DNA from: Apricaphanius iberus
Lineage: Eukaryota; Chordata; Actinopteri; Cyprinodontiformes; Aphaniidae
DNA: 64,000 nt
NCBI GenBank assembly: GCA_028564705.1
Contig: JAPXFQ010000804.1
Location: 4,478,501 to 4,542,500 of the forward strand
Direction of reading: 5' to 3'
Under the pieces are notes generated by a model. That model was given only the letters and a program-made list of their open reading frames with translations, made no database searches and was not told where the DNA came from. A program made the translations under genes and the position numbers. Shown here in pieces: positions 33,901 through 48,900 of the stretch (positions within the stretch are counted from its first letter, which is position 1; each line of letters opens with the position of its first letter).

Positions 33901-36900
33901 GAAAATATTTGAAACATTATTTAAATAAATCCTCATAAAGGCTGTCTATCTGTGCTTTAATATGTAAGTGTTCTCCTGTTTTTTGTTTTTGTTTTGGAGG
34001 TGCCATGTTGTGATCAGAGAAGTGTCTGATAAATAACAAAAACAAATATCCTACATGTATTTATTATTGGAAACATTTATTATTAAACGATAGTTATTAT
34101 TGAAATCAAACCCAAAGGAAATAAATCGTGAAGCATCGAGATATCGAATCAGAGACATTATAATTGTAATCGAATCGTGAGACTTGTGAAGATTCACACC
34201 GCTATAAAATACTCTTATTTCTTATGAGATAACCAGCAGACTACACACTGATCTAAATTACCAGAAATAATAAAACAGTGAATAAAATCACACAAAAAAG
34301 TTTTTTTTAAATTATTATTCTAATATTATGCATTTCCCACAAGCAGATTCTTAAGAAGTTAAAAATAGCCCATTGTAAATTTAGCAACACTCAAAGGCTT
34401 TAGTGCAAGAGCATTTCCTAATCGTGTGTGACCAATTGCTTGCAGGTGGCTCATCTTTGTTTTCTATACTAGAACTTACTTTAACATTTTTAAAGTACAA
34501 CTAATGGTGATATTACTTCAAGGTTTGCTACTTTTCAAAGTAATAAATCCACCAAAAACACAATGTAGTAACATTTCTAGCATAAACCAAATGGGAGACC
34601 AACATTTATTGTCCAACCCACTTTTTCCATCTATCCTTCACTAGATTATCAAAGAATTCTTTGGCTCCTTAAGAAGGCTGTGAGGCCAAAGATGAAACAC
34701 ATCAGCATGCAGCCACGAGATTCACCTTCAACTAGAAATGCTTTGAAGGGCTTGCCAGATTTACAGTCCAACTGCTCCTGACCTTATTACCCCCTATTTT
34801 ACTTTCGCCATCTGGAAGCGTTCCAGCTGCTGTACGCCGATAAGGGTCTAATGTCCTACAACAATGCATTAATGCATGATGAACCTGAGTGAGTCCCTCA
34901 GCAGCATGGCGGATGCCAAACTGGAAAAAATTCACAGGATTCATTCATGAAGGAAGCTTTTCTTCCCTCCTTTACATAAGGAAGCCTGCCATCTGCACAT
35001 ATAATCACATCCAAATAGAGGTAGTAATCATCATCATCATAATCTTGCCTGTTTGCTAGTCACCACATAAAAAAATAAAAAAATTACAAAGTGCATGATC
35101 AAAACAAGCATCTACAACTCAACCCCTACATAACGAGTTCTAATGTCCCAGTGCTGAGTCTACATGTTTATTTTTCCATCAACAAAACTACAGCTGGTGT
35201 ACTACAAAAAATTAAGGAGAAACCAAATAAGAAAGATTAGATACTTTTTATGCTTACAGCAAATTATAGAATTTATTTATCAGTGAACTTCCTGCTTTCA
35301 AATATAGAAGGTTATTCATTCATAAGAGTGAGATTCTGAGAGCCATGTCTGTCAACATTACTGTGCTCAGACAACAATGGGGGTGGGTTGGGTTTAGTGG
35401 GGACAAAAAGTGCTCAACAAGGTGAGGGAGCCATATGATCTCTGAAGACTGAGGCCACGTCCACACTAAGCCGGATAACGCCTTAAACGTATAAGTATTT
35501 AATCTACACCCCCCTATCGTCCACACTAAGGCAGCTTTGTTTGTGGTCTGTGGCCGGATAAGTATTAGCCGGGTAAGAGAGCCGTCTAACTGTTATCTCA
35601 ACGGCTAAATGAGCACGTCTGGACACAACTTATCCGGTCCCAGCTAAATCAGAGCAGCGACGTCAATCAAATGCTGCGTCCTAAGTTGATGACGACAACA
35701 ACGCGACACCAGAAAATGACAACAGCAAAGATGGAGACGAGTCTCTCTATGCTACTGATTCTTTTGCAAATTAAGACGTTTGCAAAGTTAACCCTAACAT
35801 ACTTGCGGATGAGAAGGCGAGGCGATCCAGGAGGCGCCGACAGTGACATAGATTATACGTGTCAAATCTGTGTTCTTTTTGTTTTTCCCCGCGCATGCCG
35901 AGTACATGCATAGGTCGGCATTGGATTGCGCAATCATAGGACCTTAAACGGACCTTAAACGGGGCGTAAATGGTCGTGTTGAGTTGATAACATTAGGCGT
36001 CTAACTCCCCGTATAACCTTATCCGGCTTAGTGTGGACGTAGCCTGAATCCGGGTTAAACAGTTGGACTGGTGAGTGTGTTTGAGAGTGGAGGGGAAAAG
36101 TCTTCCATTTGTGGAAAATGTGAAAATACATTAACCAATTTAGCCCAGCTAAAATGTGTTTGTTATAAATTATTAGAGGTTATTTTTGGACGTAAAGAGG
36201 AATGACCAAAAGCCAGCAAACGGCTTCTTTTAATTCAGCTAGAAACTAAGGATGAGGCCCATAATCTAGGTGTAATAATGGACTCAGACCTGAACCTCCA
36301 GACCTTTAGTTTAGTTTGTGTGCACAAACTGGCTAATAAAGCTGATTCTGGGGGTTGCTATAGACATGTTCAATGTTATTGTTTTCATCCGGGTATTTTC
36401 ACGCATGCGTACAACAATGGAGGGAAAAAAAAGCTTCCACACTCCTATTTAAAGCCGCGCGGTCGCAGTCGAACAGTTAGAAGAACAGTAGAAGACGAGT
36501 TATGAAGCAATTTCACGGTGAACTGACAGCTTACACTGTGCAGGCTGCCTTAGCACTCTGTGTAGTGAACACCTAGCTAACGACATCACCGTCAGGCTTA
36601 GCACAGCACCATAGCTTTTACTATAAATAGGTGCCCATAAAGAAATAAAACAATTTTACAGCCTACGTGTAATTGGGCAGCCATTTGAACAACCAGTAAG
36701 ATGTAAGAAAGATGAGATAGCTAAGAGCTAACCCACAGAGCTAGCTTCGAGACTGTTTCAAATAGCTATCAAGCTAGATGATGAAACGCTTCAGATATGA
36801 CCGCCGCTAGTTCAGTTTGGGGATATCTACAATTATTTGATCATCATGACTCACAGCAGAAGCAAAGAATGCATACATATATATTAACATCAACATACAT

Positions 36901-39900
36901 CCAGTGTGGGACGGTGAGCAGATTCGTTCATGAGACTGGATCCCTGGATGGATAGATCATCCACTCTAACTCAGCCATAGACGGCAGCGTATTTTCTCAG
37001 CTGGAAACCTGTTAAATATTATTACTGTCCTTTTTACTTCTATTTCTGCAGCCTACAGTGCTGCGCTTATTATTATTAAATAGTTTATTTAACAGGGACA
37101 ATGCAGTATAACATTGCTACAGTTTCATGCAGCCGATGCTCTACATATAGGCTTCTAGCCAAAGGCTAATTTGCAGCCCCAGTCCTTGGTTAGGCTTTTC
37201 TATAAAAAAAATAAAAAATATATATATATACATAAAATGCAAAACCAAATAAAATAAAATAAACAGCGGACACTATATACAACTATCAATGTTCACATAT
37301 CTGCTTTTGTTTGAACCACTTTTTCATTTTTGTTTGAAATATATTCAACTGTGTCTGCATTTTCAATTCAGCTGGCAAGCTGTTCCATAGCAGTGTACCT
37401 TGAACTGAGAATGTAGATTGTACCATGCTGATAGATTTTTCCTTAACCGCCATGTAGCGCAGATCTATTGACAACTGTCAGTTAACAAGAATGGTAGGCA
37501 GTGGGGGTGATCAGTCTTTCTGCCCTCCAGAGAGAAGCTAGGGGGTGGGGCTTGGGTTTGTGACGTCACATTTCAAACGTGTCCATAGTGACAACAGATC
37601 TTCAAAATATTTTGCCCCAAGGCCATTCAATGATTTATAAGCTAGTAAAAGTATTTTGAGGTCTATTATTTGAGCTACAGGGAGCCAGTGTAAGGTATTT
37701 AGAACTGGGTGATGTTTTCTACTTTCCTGGTTCTAGTGAGAACACGAGTAGCAGCATTCTTGATCAGCTGCAGCTGACTAAAGATAAACACATGGATGTG
37801 TTTTTCAAGGTCCTGTTGCAACATTTGTCCTTTAATCCTAGAAATGTTCTTTAAACAATACAAGACTGACCTTGTTATTGCCTAAAAATGAGTCTACTAA
37901 TCATACCCAGAATCAGAACCAAACACGGAGAAGCAGCTTTCAGTTTCAATGTTCCACTTATCTGGACCAAACTCTCAGAACACTGCAAAGCTGCTGAAAT
38001 ATTGAGTTCCTTTAAATCAAGGCTAAAAACCCATCTGTTTAGAGCTGCCTTTCAGTTGCTAATGGCTGGAAAGTTATGTTTAATGTGCCATGTTTTGTGT
38101 CTCTAATGTTATGTTTTATGTTTTTATTATTGCTTTACTGCTGCTTTTATTTGATCCCATAATCACTCAAAGCAACTTGAATTTCCTTGTTGAAACTGTG
38201 CTATACAAATAAAGTTACCTTGCCTTATAAGGTGAGCCTGATCAAACAGAACTACTCAACCGAACCAGGCAGTGTAGCAGAACACACAAACACTTAAATC
38301 AAAGCCTCCATCTGCAGCGTTCAGATTTTGACCAAGACAAAGCAGACAATCACTTCGAATCAAAACAGTCATTCCACCTCCAACCAGATGAAAACCATTA
38401 GGTGACTTTAAGAGGAAGGCATTCTTAAAAGGAGCAAACCATCAGGGAGCTGGAAAGCATTATCTCTAAGTGAGAGAAATCAAGCTCCTCTAAGAAAGCT
38501 GTGCCTTACTTTTTCTGAGGATTCTGACCGTTTAAGTATATAGAATTGCTCTTCCTCACTTTAAAGTTTCAAATGAAGTCGGCATGAATAAAAAATGCTT
38601 CTAAAAACTGTGTTGCACATGGGGATTGATTAAAATCGCTCCACGAACTCACAGTCAGTCATTACCCTGTTATCCTCTAATGGCTTGTTTTTCATTGCAC
38701 ATCCCGACATTAGGTCAAAGACTTCAGGTCAGACCCATAATAAAAAGATATCACATGGTCTTTTCTGCTTAATAGATGCAGAGAGCCTTAGGGGATCACA
38801 ATGCTTTTTGGGGAGTAATGACAACTCACGCAAATCGAGACCCCCCTTTTAAGGGAAGCAAGGATTTTTCCAGGTCTGATAAGTCACCATGAATGCCATC
38901 TTTGTTTGGCCTTTTCATCTATTAGCTGAAAACGATCTGTTGGATTGGACTCTTACTGATATTTCAATGGTTTGTCTGACCAGCACGGACGTCAACATTC
39001 CACTGCAACAAAGAACTTTTACTTTCACAAAGTGTTGTACACAAATTCTCGATGGCCACATCTTTCCTGCTGAATAACAAGCTCCTATTGACACGACTCA
39101 CTTCTCACCAATAAAATCACTAATCAAGCAGCTGCTGGTGTCTTGCCACAGATGGTGAAGATAACAGAACAACTGGAAAACATTATCCAGCCGACAAAAA
39201 ATTATTGTTAAGCTGTCAACACCAATAAAGTCTTCTTATTGGAATCCAGTACAGTTGTTAACACAAAATCTTGCAGTTCACTCCATACAGACTTTGTAGA
39301 AGCCAACTACAAGTAAGAACATTTGTTCACTGATGCTCTCTTTCCACAAACACCCTAAGTGACCTAACTCTGGCAAACAATACCACCAGTCCAGCAGATT
39401 TGAGGGCTTTGGTGAATACATGATGTCATGGAAATAAAAACCAAATGGCCACTTTATTGATTCATAAAACAACAATTTGGCAACAAGAGCAAGAGAAAGT
39501 CAAAGGTTTCTGCTTATCAAATGTTCAGAGGTAACTAATGTATATCAGGCAGTTAACTAAATGGACCAGAGGTCCTTAAATGGGCTGGTGAAAACACTGT
39601 TGAGCCCACCTCCTGAAATGAAATCAAGCAAACTCTCATCTGCACCCACTAAGATAAGCTGTGGGGTGAGCAAGTACACTCCTCAAGATGTCATCAAATC
39701 CAGACAGCAGAGCTCCTGCTCTGAACAGTCAAAATGCAGAACCACATTTCTTTCAGCTTCTACTAGCGGTTCAAATGGTTTGTTAAATGTCTTAAAACCA
39801 AAATGATGAGACTTTTCTGACTGCAGGAATGAATTCCTGAACTTTTAATAATTATATACAATTAGGAATTATCACTGGAGAAGGAGCGAAAGTGTAACTA

Positions 39901-42900
39901 TAAGGGAAAATCTGTAAAAAAAGAAAAAAGAAGATACATTTTCCCTTTTAAAGCAAACTCAGAAACAAGGTACTATGTTTCGGAGTCTGCTTCCCCCTTC
40001 ATATGCTTGAACCATCTTGATCGGCTAAGCTCCGACGGTTGTGCGTGTGTTGTAGCACTTACCATTTATGTTCATGGCTGGCAACACGACAGACATCTTG
40101 GGTCGACTTCCTTTGTTGTGGTTCGTGGCAGGGAGTAAAAGATGGTCCTGAAAACAAAGAGGAGAACATGATCGAGTGGAAAAAGCAATTCGCTTGGAGG
40201 TAAATAAATGTCGGCTGCATGAGTTTGTCAACACAGAGCTGAGGTTGCAACATCCCTGGCTTCGGGGAAACAAGTGATGTGGTCTTAATGCAAAGTTATC
40301 AGACACAAGATGCATTTCAAAGCATCGGCTGTAGGCAGCTTGAGGATCACTTGTGGGAAGAAACCCTCTTCACCATGTCATGCAAATAAAACTCTGTTTT
40401 AAAATTATGATCAGTGCTAGTAGGAGCAGGAAACTTCTGAAGGGGAGCTCCTGAAACACAGCTAAGAAAGGTAGCACTCATTTAAATCGGTTGCCTTTCA
40501 AAGCTTGTCGACAGACAAGCAGGTACGGGGTTCTTCTGCAACTTGCTGAAGGACTTTAAAAAAAGATTTCTGGGTATGTATGTTTAGATTTGGACCTATG
40601 TGAATTAGACCTGCACAATATATCAAACGTAAATATTCATTACAACATCAATGTGTCTAATAATCCAATGTGCAACAACTGCCAGATGTGGCTGTTCTTA
40701 TTGTTACATCCTCATCAGTGAACCTTAAAGTTTTTGTTTTTCTCCCCCGTCCTGTTTTAGTCTGAGCAGGACTTTCACTCTGTGCTCTACAGCGGTCGGT
40801 TAGACAGAACTTGCTACTGCAGACAAACATGGTTCGTGATTTCAAATTGCACAAACTGAATGACCAATTGGATCAATTGGTTCAGCTTCTTACAGGCTCC
40901 CTTTTGCCACCTGCTTAGACTACAGCTGCAATCATGGACTGCTGCGATGTCATTGAAATGGCTGGCTAGTATAAGTTGGAATCGGCTGCATTAAAAGCCT
41001 GTAAAACACCAAGAAACTAATACCTTAGTTACTCAGAGACGTTCCGAACTTGCATTGGAATATCGCTAACTATTCATAACAAAACATAGATAAATGAAGG
41101 AATTTTGGGGCAGATAATGCCTTATTACAGGGTGGGGGGGTGGTGGGGGAATCTCCTGCCCTGATTTACTCCCGTTCTATGGATATATGCCAATCTCGAC
41201 TGGATATAACCTTATTCCACAGGACTCCAATTGGCTCCAAACTTGTCTGGGTGAGTAAATGAAGGTAACAAATGCTAAAAAATACAGTACAGGTTTTAAA
41301 CAAAATAACTTTCCCTTTAATGACTAACTTTAGACCTATATACCCAATACTCCCAATCCAGTCTTTTCAGAAATGAAGAGGCCCCTTAGATGGAGAGAAT
41401 ATTTTACAGGACAACAAGCGAAGTACAGTTTGCCTTCATTTAAACTCATTGAGCAAACAATGGTATTAATGGGGAATCTGTTGTGCAAACGTCAGCAGAG
41501 AAATATCTTAATATAACATTGGACCATCAACAAAATTATAAAACACAAAAAACCTGTGAAGTCATCAGATCAAATATCAATTGTTCTAACATAAGAAAAT
41601 GCCTGACGTTTGATTGTGCAGATATCTCTTTTTAGAAAATCTAGCCTTTTGAGATTTTCAAATGTTATTAATGTCATTTTTATTTAATTTTAAATCATCT
41701 TCAAATGTATTAAAGGCCTCGCACCCAGACTCTTGAGCGACTGTGTGAATAAACTGCAGAGCTGTAGCAGAGACACCAGAGCGGCCTCAGGTGGTAATTG
41801 TAAGGTGCGTTTTTGCAAAACCACTTTTGCCCGTTCTATGTCGTCTATGAGAGATGCAGAACTTTGGAATTCACTTCAGATGAATTAAAAAGTCTGTGAC
41901 CAGTCTCAGCAGGTTTTAAAAAAAACAAACAAAAACAAAATTTTGTCTGTACCAGCAGCAGCACTGCACATTTTTAATTGGTTGTATTGTATGTGCTTTT
42001 GTCCCTTTGTTGTCCGTAAACATTTAACATCTTTTTGTAATCTGTTAACAATACTATGCTAATTTCTTATTTATCGTTTAAATTTTTTCCCCATTTCCCA
42101 TTGTTACAAAAAACAAGGAACAAATGCTCCAAATTAGCTGTCGCTAAGAGCATTATGTTCCAAGTATGGAGCTGCTGTTGTACAGTTGGTCTGTTTTGTG
42201 TCTGTCCCTGTAAAATAAACTCAACATCAATATATCAAATTATTTTGTAATATTTCTCCTATTCTGGAAAAAAAAGGTTCAGGGCCATGTATGCACACAG
42301 CAGAGCAAGACAAAGAATGAGCTTAAAGCCAAGATAAGCAGCTGAATTCATAAGACTGACACAGCATCTGTAACCAGAGGGTGGAGGGATGCCGGAAAAC
42401 ATCAGTCACATAACTGTTCTTCATCAGTTCGCTGGCGAAACGCCGGACCTGTTCATATTACGTGCGAGCTGTTACTCCTAAGACAACAGATGGAATTCCC
42501 TTGAACCTTATTGACACAAAACACAATGATAGTCAACAAGGACTCAATGATCTCACCCCAGTACAGTATTACATAAAGGCGCTAATGGTAGAACGGCACA
42601 AAAAGTCCTGCAAAGCTGCAAAATGACAGAGCGGGGTCATGACACTTTCTTCTTTTCTTGAGAGTTTTGTTTTCCATTGAATCACCTCATCTCACAACCA
42701 AATGGAGACATAGGCGGTAACCCTGGCGACCTACAGTAACCTTGACCCGAACATGTCTGTTTGTCTAAGCCAAACCTGCTACTACGTGATGAACTGAGGG
42801 TCCTCAAATCCTGGAGGGGGTTTGAACGAGTCATAATGAGCTGCATGACGTTTTCACCTCGAGGAACACATGTTCAAACGGTGGCGAAGGGCCTAAACTA

Positions 42901-45900
42901 AACAAATTTTAAATTTATTCCAGAGCTTTGGCAGTTTGGTAATAACATCACAGAGTCAAGAAGAAAACAACGGCCCAGATATTTGCGCATACACACATGC
43001 GGGAACCCAGGAGACAAAATACAAGCAAATAAACTAGAACAGTTAATAAAGCACTTTAAGATACAAAGCTTCACAGAGTATAAAAGAACTGTGATCTTTA
43101 CCTGGACTGCTGCTTTAACCATTTCTGTGAGAAGCGTATGTGCACAATGCTTTATTCTAAATCTTATTCTTCTTTCACATCAACACAAGCCCAATCCAAA
43201 ATTACTGAATAATTCTTAAAAAACAAAACCTCTAAATTTTGACTGCACTAGAAAAAGCTACAATGATTGAATTGCTGAACATTATACTGTACTTATCAAC
43301 TTTACCAATAAAAAAAACAAAAAAAAAAAAAAGACTTTCATCAGGGCTTAGACTGAAAAATGCCAAGAGGATCATACAGTGATAGCAACTTTCCACTGTT
43401 TCTTTGGATATAGCTGTTAATGTCAAACAAAATTGAAAAAAAAAAAAAAAACTACACACAACTCTAAAGCTTTGTTATCCACCCTTTCATATTGTAGGAA
43501 ATTGGATGCAACTTGTTGCCAGTGTACAAACAAAATTGTTCAAGGTTGCTTACTCGACTTATAGAGGCGTTAGGGGTTCATAGTTGCTTTTCACTCTACT
43601 ACCAATGTGTCAAATTATTTAAAATCCTGTCTAGCATTCAGGCCCAGGAAAAAAAGATTAAAAAAATAAAAATCTTTCTTAATCTTTGGCCACTTTCTTC
43701 ACAGATACTAAAGATTGAAGAAACATTAAGATCTTAGAGCACATCCTAAAAGGTTCTCTCATTTTCAGGCCAACTATAATCATTATTTCAAACAATCACA
43801 TATGTTTTTTTCTTCATCCAAGTTATTTATTCTTTTCTTTTTCCAAAACCACGTATCCTGCAGATTTGTCATTTTAAGCCAGAAGAGGGGAAAAGCTAAT
43901 CTTATTTTGCAAAACCTTAATCAACTTTATTTCTTCATAAAAATTTTTTTATATTTGTTGGTTTTACTAGGGGGATGTTACAGTAAAATACACAATGCAG
44001 ATTACTGTAGATTTACATTTGCTTTCTTAATCACTAAAAACGTTTTTCTAACTGAATAAGTAACAAATCCTAAACTACAACTTTTAATAAGTTTAACAAA
44101 ACTAGTAATGCTAACTTTCCAGGGTTTACCCTGCCTCTCGCTCAATGACTGCAGAAGATAGGAGCCTTCGAGGACAAATAGAGTATAAAGAGTATAGGCA
44201 AAGAATGGCTACTGAGTAATGAGACACCAGAAATGGCACAGAAATAAATGTGATAATGTTGACGTCAATGGACCCAACTCACAGGAGAAAACATTGAAAA
44301 CTGAACCTTTACTTATCTCTGCAATCCAAGTAAAGGGTTAGAATGATTTCCCCCCCTTAATATTTTATTGGATAAATAAAGCTAACTGAACAAAAATTGG
44401 CGAGAAAAAAAAAAAAAAAAAAGTACATTTAAATCTGCTCAATGGCCAGGAGTCAATTCTCTACTTCAATCTGAATGATGCATGAGTTTTAACTCACCCT
44501 ACGAAAAGACACCACGTAGAAAGTGTCTGGGCGACGGTTGAGCTCATCAAAGAAATCACTGTAGGTGTGTTGAGGTGCGTAGTAAACTTGCAGCTCACTG
44601 CCTGGATTCCTGTTAATAAGTTACGGAGACACAGAAAAACTTCAATACTCACCAATGATAAAACAACTACAGCAAAAAAAATAAGCTAATATTTGCTAAT
44701 CAGATCAACAGTGTACACTACTTTGCTATGAAACATTAAAGGTGAAAAGAGACGACCTCTGACTTGCATGGATGTAAAATGTCGGTTTGTAACGTCTAAA
44801 GCTGTAGCACAAAAAAAGCATGCCTAAAGCACAACAGCTGTAAGCATCTCTGCAAACAAAACACAAAGGTGAAATTTTTTTTTTACTGGACTTGGCAAAG
44901 ACTCACTTTTTCTCTGTACTGTCGCCATATGGAACTGTGACAATTTGGACGATTTCATCCTCCTTATCAGTTTTCTGCTGATAAAATTAATAGAATTAGT
45001 TTAAATATTTATATCAACACATAAAGGAGTCCAAAAGGAAAGCAAGAAGTCGCAGCAATGTATGTACAATGTACATGACAAATACAGATTCAGTCAAACT
45101 GTATCTAATAGATCATCAGCAGAATGACGCGTCCTTCATGGAGTGATCTTGTTAATTGTCACATGACATCAAGGCCCTCCTATCAGAGTGCAAATGTAGT
45201 TTATAATACAATTAATATCTAAAAGATTTACAACCAATAGATTGTAGTGATTACACAGTTGTTAGACTCACCTAATTTTGCTTACCTGTTTGTTCTTCAA
45301 AGAAACTAAAAAAGGGCTCTAAATGGGGAGCTGTGAGAGATTGCTTTTGCTTTGACAGATTTAGGAGAAAAAAAGAAGAAAAAAAATGTCGGAAAATAGA
45401 GCAGGGGGCTCTAATCCCAAAGCTCCCCTTGAAGTGTTGTGTTTACTTTCTCAGGATTAAACCCTGGTCATAAATGAGAGCCGGAAAAAGGGGAAGATAT
45501 GAGGGGAGGTGAAAAAGTGATGAAAGAGAGGATCTAAATTGCAGAAATACCTGGCATTGTAGATCAGAGCTTGCATTACAAAGGAGGGGGGGGGGGGGCA
45601 ATATGCAATAAATCTATATATTGCGTAACCTTCTCATATTGGCCATTATGTCCTGTTTTTGTCTTAAGCATAAACTTATGCCTTACCAGGATGTTTCTGA
45701 AGGGTTTATGGTTGCTGTTACTCATACGTCTGGTTTTGGTCTGCTGTACTTCATGACGGTGGACCCAACCCCTCAATTCATGAGCCAACCTGCCACATTA
45801 ACACAGAGAGAATTGAATGATTTCATGACTTCATGCAAAGAGGGGAAAACCTAAAGTGCAGGAGGCCAAAGCAATATTTCTTTACTTACTCCATGCACTT

Positions 45901-48900
45901 GGTCCTGTTAACAGGAGGCTGGCAGGGGGTAGGAGGTCTGAGAAAGTTGGGACTTTTAACAACTATCAGCGCCTTATCCTCTGATCTGCAACAAAAATAA
46001 ATAAGTAAATCACACAGAGATTGTATTAGATAAGGAAAAAAAAATAGCAACAACTATGTAAGACCATTAACAGATACAACAGGGTGCGAAGAGTCAATTT
46101 TTGATTCAATAATGGCAAGCAAATATGGAGGGACAGAAGGAAATGGGAACCATGAGGATTAAACAAGCGTCTTAAGTTCCAACATTGCTTGAGGCGGCAG
46201 GGCTCCAATCACTGAACATCCTCATCTCAAATAAAAACAGACAGGTTGTAATATATCTTGCAGTCATAAAGCCATAAAGAAAAACCCACCCAACAATCCA
46301 CACCCAGAATGCCGATGACTGATGAAGACCGACTGACAGAAGCGTTACCACACACCTGTGAGACTGAACGATTCGGATGGTTTAAGTGCTGTTGCCGACT
46401 GTCCAGACTCAGAAACCCCCTATGTGCTGGGTCGTTAAGAAAAATGTATAACAAACGTAATCCTTCTCCTGGGCCTTCTTGATGTGAGCCAACTTTTTTT
46501 TTTTGCCTCTAAATGCTCTGGAAATAGCTCCACCAGACAAAATGTCAGATCACTGAGCTCTGATTATATTTTTATCCAGGGGCCCGTGTAAATCTTCAGC
46601 GCACACACACACGCCTTTCTGTTCAGTGGGATCTCATTTAATGTTGCAACCCCCCTCCAAGTCATTCGTTGCCCCGCTGCGTTTGATGCCGTCACCCCTT
46701 TAGCAAAGGCTAATGTGTTCCTTCCTGCCTGAGCTGGTTAAATGCTGCAGGGAAACCCAATACCACTGGTGAATGGTTTGCATTAACATGTGACATACCC
46801 TACAAAGAGATCTAACACACAACACAGGTTGGTGATGTTGTGGAGACTTAGATGGCCACCTTGCAAAACACATGCGGGTTCGGGTAATTTGCCAAAAAGG
46901 AATGTTATTTATGCAATTTCCAAACGTGACAACTTAGCCTAGAGGTCATTTAAAGAAGTAAGACAAATATACAGGCTGCTGTAAAAATAGACCGTTATTA
47001 ACGATACAGAGTTTAACGTCAAACAAGGTCTGGACCCACTTTTCCACCTTGTTACTCAAAGTACAAGCATCAGCCGTCTGGCCGTGGGTCTGTAGCCATT
47101 CAAAAGGCTGACACAACAAGCAGTTAATCAGCGGCACATATGTTTACACATGGAAAAAATGAGTGGAATAGGGTCAGACAGAACCCAAGCACAGGTGCAT
47201 CCTGGTCTACCAACACACCGGCTAAGCACAACCATGTGAGCTATGCCGGTGCAGTTAAGCTCTCTACCCACCTGTCTGGAATCTCTGGGGGTCTGCTGGT
47301 GAGCTCGGGACCCATCACCACGTCAGAGTCCGACTCTGGTGAGAAACCCAGCAGGTGCCTGCCACTGGGCTGCATGGAAGCAACGTCAAGGTTGGAGACT
47401 GAGCCACTCTGAAACAAACTGACGATGAAAGACAGAAAGCGAGACGTGAAAATCTCATGAAAACATCTTGGATACATTATTTTCCCCTCATTTTAAAAAC
47501 AGACCCTTACTTATGAGGGATTTACAAACTATGATACTGTGTGTCGTTGAAACCAAAAACAATGTATTTCACTGTGGGTTAATAAACCAACACAATATGA
47601 ATCATAACATGAAGTGGAAGGAAAGATGATGTATTAATTTAAAAATCATAGTTAAAAAAAACAAAAAACAAAGTGTATTGGCAGTATTCTTGATCTTCAC
47701 CGAGACAACACTTTCCTAACATTTTTTTATCAAGACTGATTTTAAAATCAACCACATTCCATCTGAGCCATGTTTCCTGTTTGGTTGGTGTATTCAGGGT
47801 GATGAGCAGCGTTAATTATTTTATTTTTTTTTCTCTTTCTGCCCCAAAAACGCATTTCTACTGTAGGTCAATGTTGCTCTCATCTGACCATACAGGGAAA
47901 ACCACAAATGTAGAAGAAGCACCTTCTTCTACATTTGTGGTGTTCTCTGTATGGTTTGTTCAAAACTGTAAGTGACTTCTTGATGATATTCTTCCAAAAT
48001 TTTATTTTTTCTTGGTGCACTTGTATGAGGGCTAACTTTGTGGAGTGCACAAATTATGCGTCTGAGGTTGGCCGTTTGCGCTCCATTTAATTCTAGATGA
48101 ATTCTATTGAAATAAAAAGGAGCAAATAAAAACGTTCACCACACTTCAATTGTAAAACATTTTAAAAAATGATCCACATTCAAGTTTGCATTTATGCACT
48201 CCTTAGTGTTGGTCTGCCAGATAAGATGTTAATTAAATACGCCAATGTTCATGGTTTTAATGTGGTTGAATTAAAACATTCAGCTAAGATTTTTTTTAAA
48301 AGGGGGCAAAGTTCATTCATTACTGAGAACTGCAATACAACCAAGAGAACAGTTTCCCAGCCCAGAGAGCAGGCAGATCATCTCTCCCAACAAGTTATGC
48401 TTACATCTTTGTGGAAAAAGCAATTCCCAAAAGAAAACATTTTTCCAAAATGAAAACAGAATCTGTCGTTTTTGTTTGAGGTGGAGGCTGAGCCTTAGTT
48501 TGTGGAATTACCCAATCTCTCCGTCTGCTGGCAGGAGTCAACCTTTTTTTTTAATCCCAGTTCGTTTTTTTATTACAAATTATAATTTGTCACAACTGTT
48601 GCTATAAGCAACATAAGAAAAACTGCAATGCAAAAAAACAGTTTTTGAGGCTTGGGCTCTCGCTCTCTTAACTTTTGTAACAAAGCAGAGTTTTAAACGT
48701 TCTAGGCCAATCTGTCTTATCAAATAAAACGCCACAAAGTTAGAACGATACTGGAATTAAACCTTCAATTGAACTAAATGCCAGTCATTGATATAGTGAA
48801 AAATTATTGTGATAAAAGCAATGTCAATGTTAATCAAATTGTTTATTTTTGACAAAATCCCTAAACATTTGGTGTCCGTTTCAGAGAAAAAGCAATATAA

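Larger units (their letters stand above)
31165..40062 (-). other. atf6: ATF6 last intron (8.9 kb)
   Basis: Holds the repeats listed at 32389-38225 and otherwise AT-rich sequence. I found no nested gene. The stretches 31200-32380, 33630-35440 and 38230-40060 contain nothing I can assign apart from possible hAT fragments near 33480 and 34120-34200. Confidence 0.6.

Noticed and set aside
45586..45598. G13 run (a second at 51563-51575) as a quadruplex or switch
   Set aside because: Single homopolymers, no four-tract pattern; treated as simple repeats.
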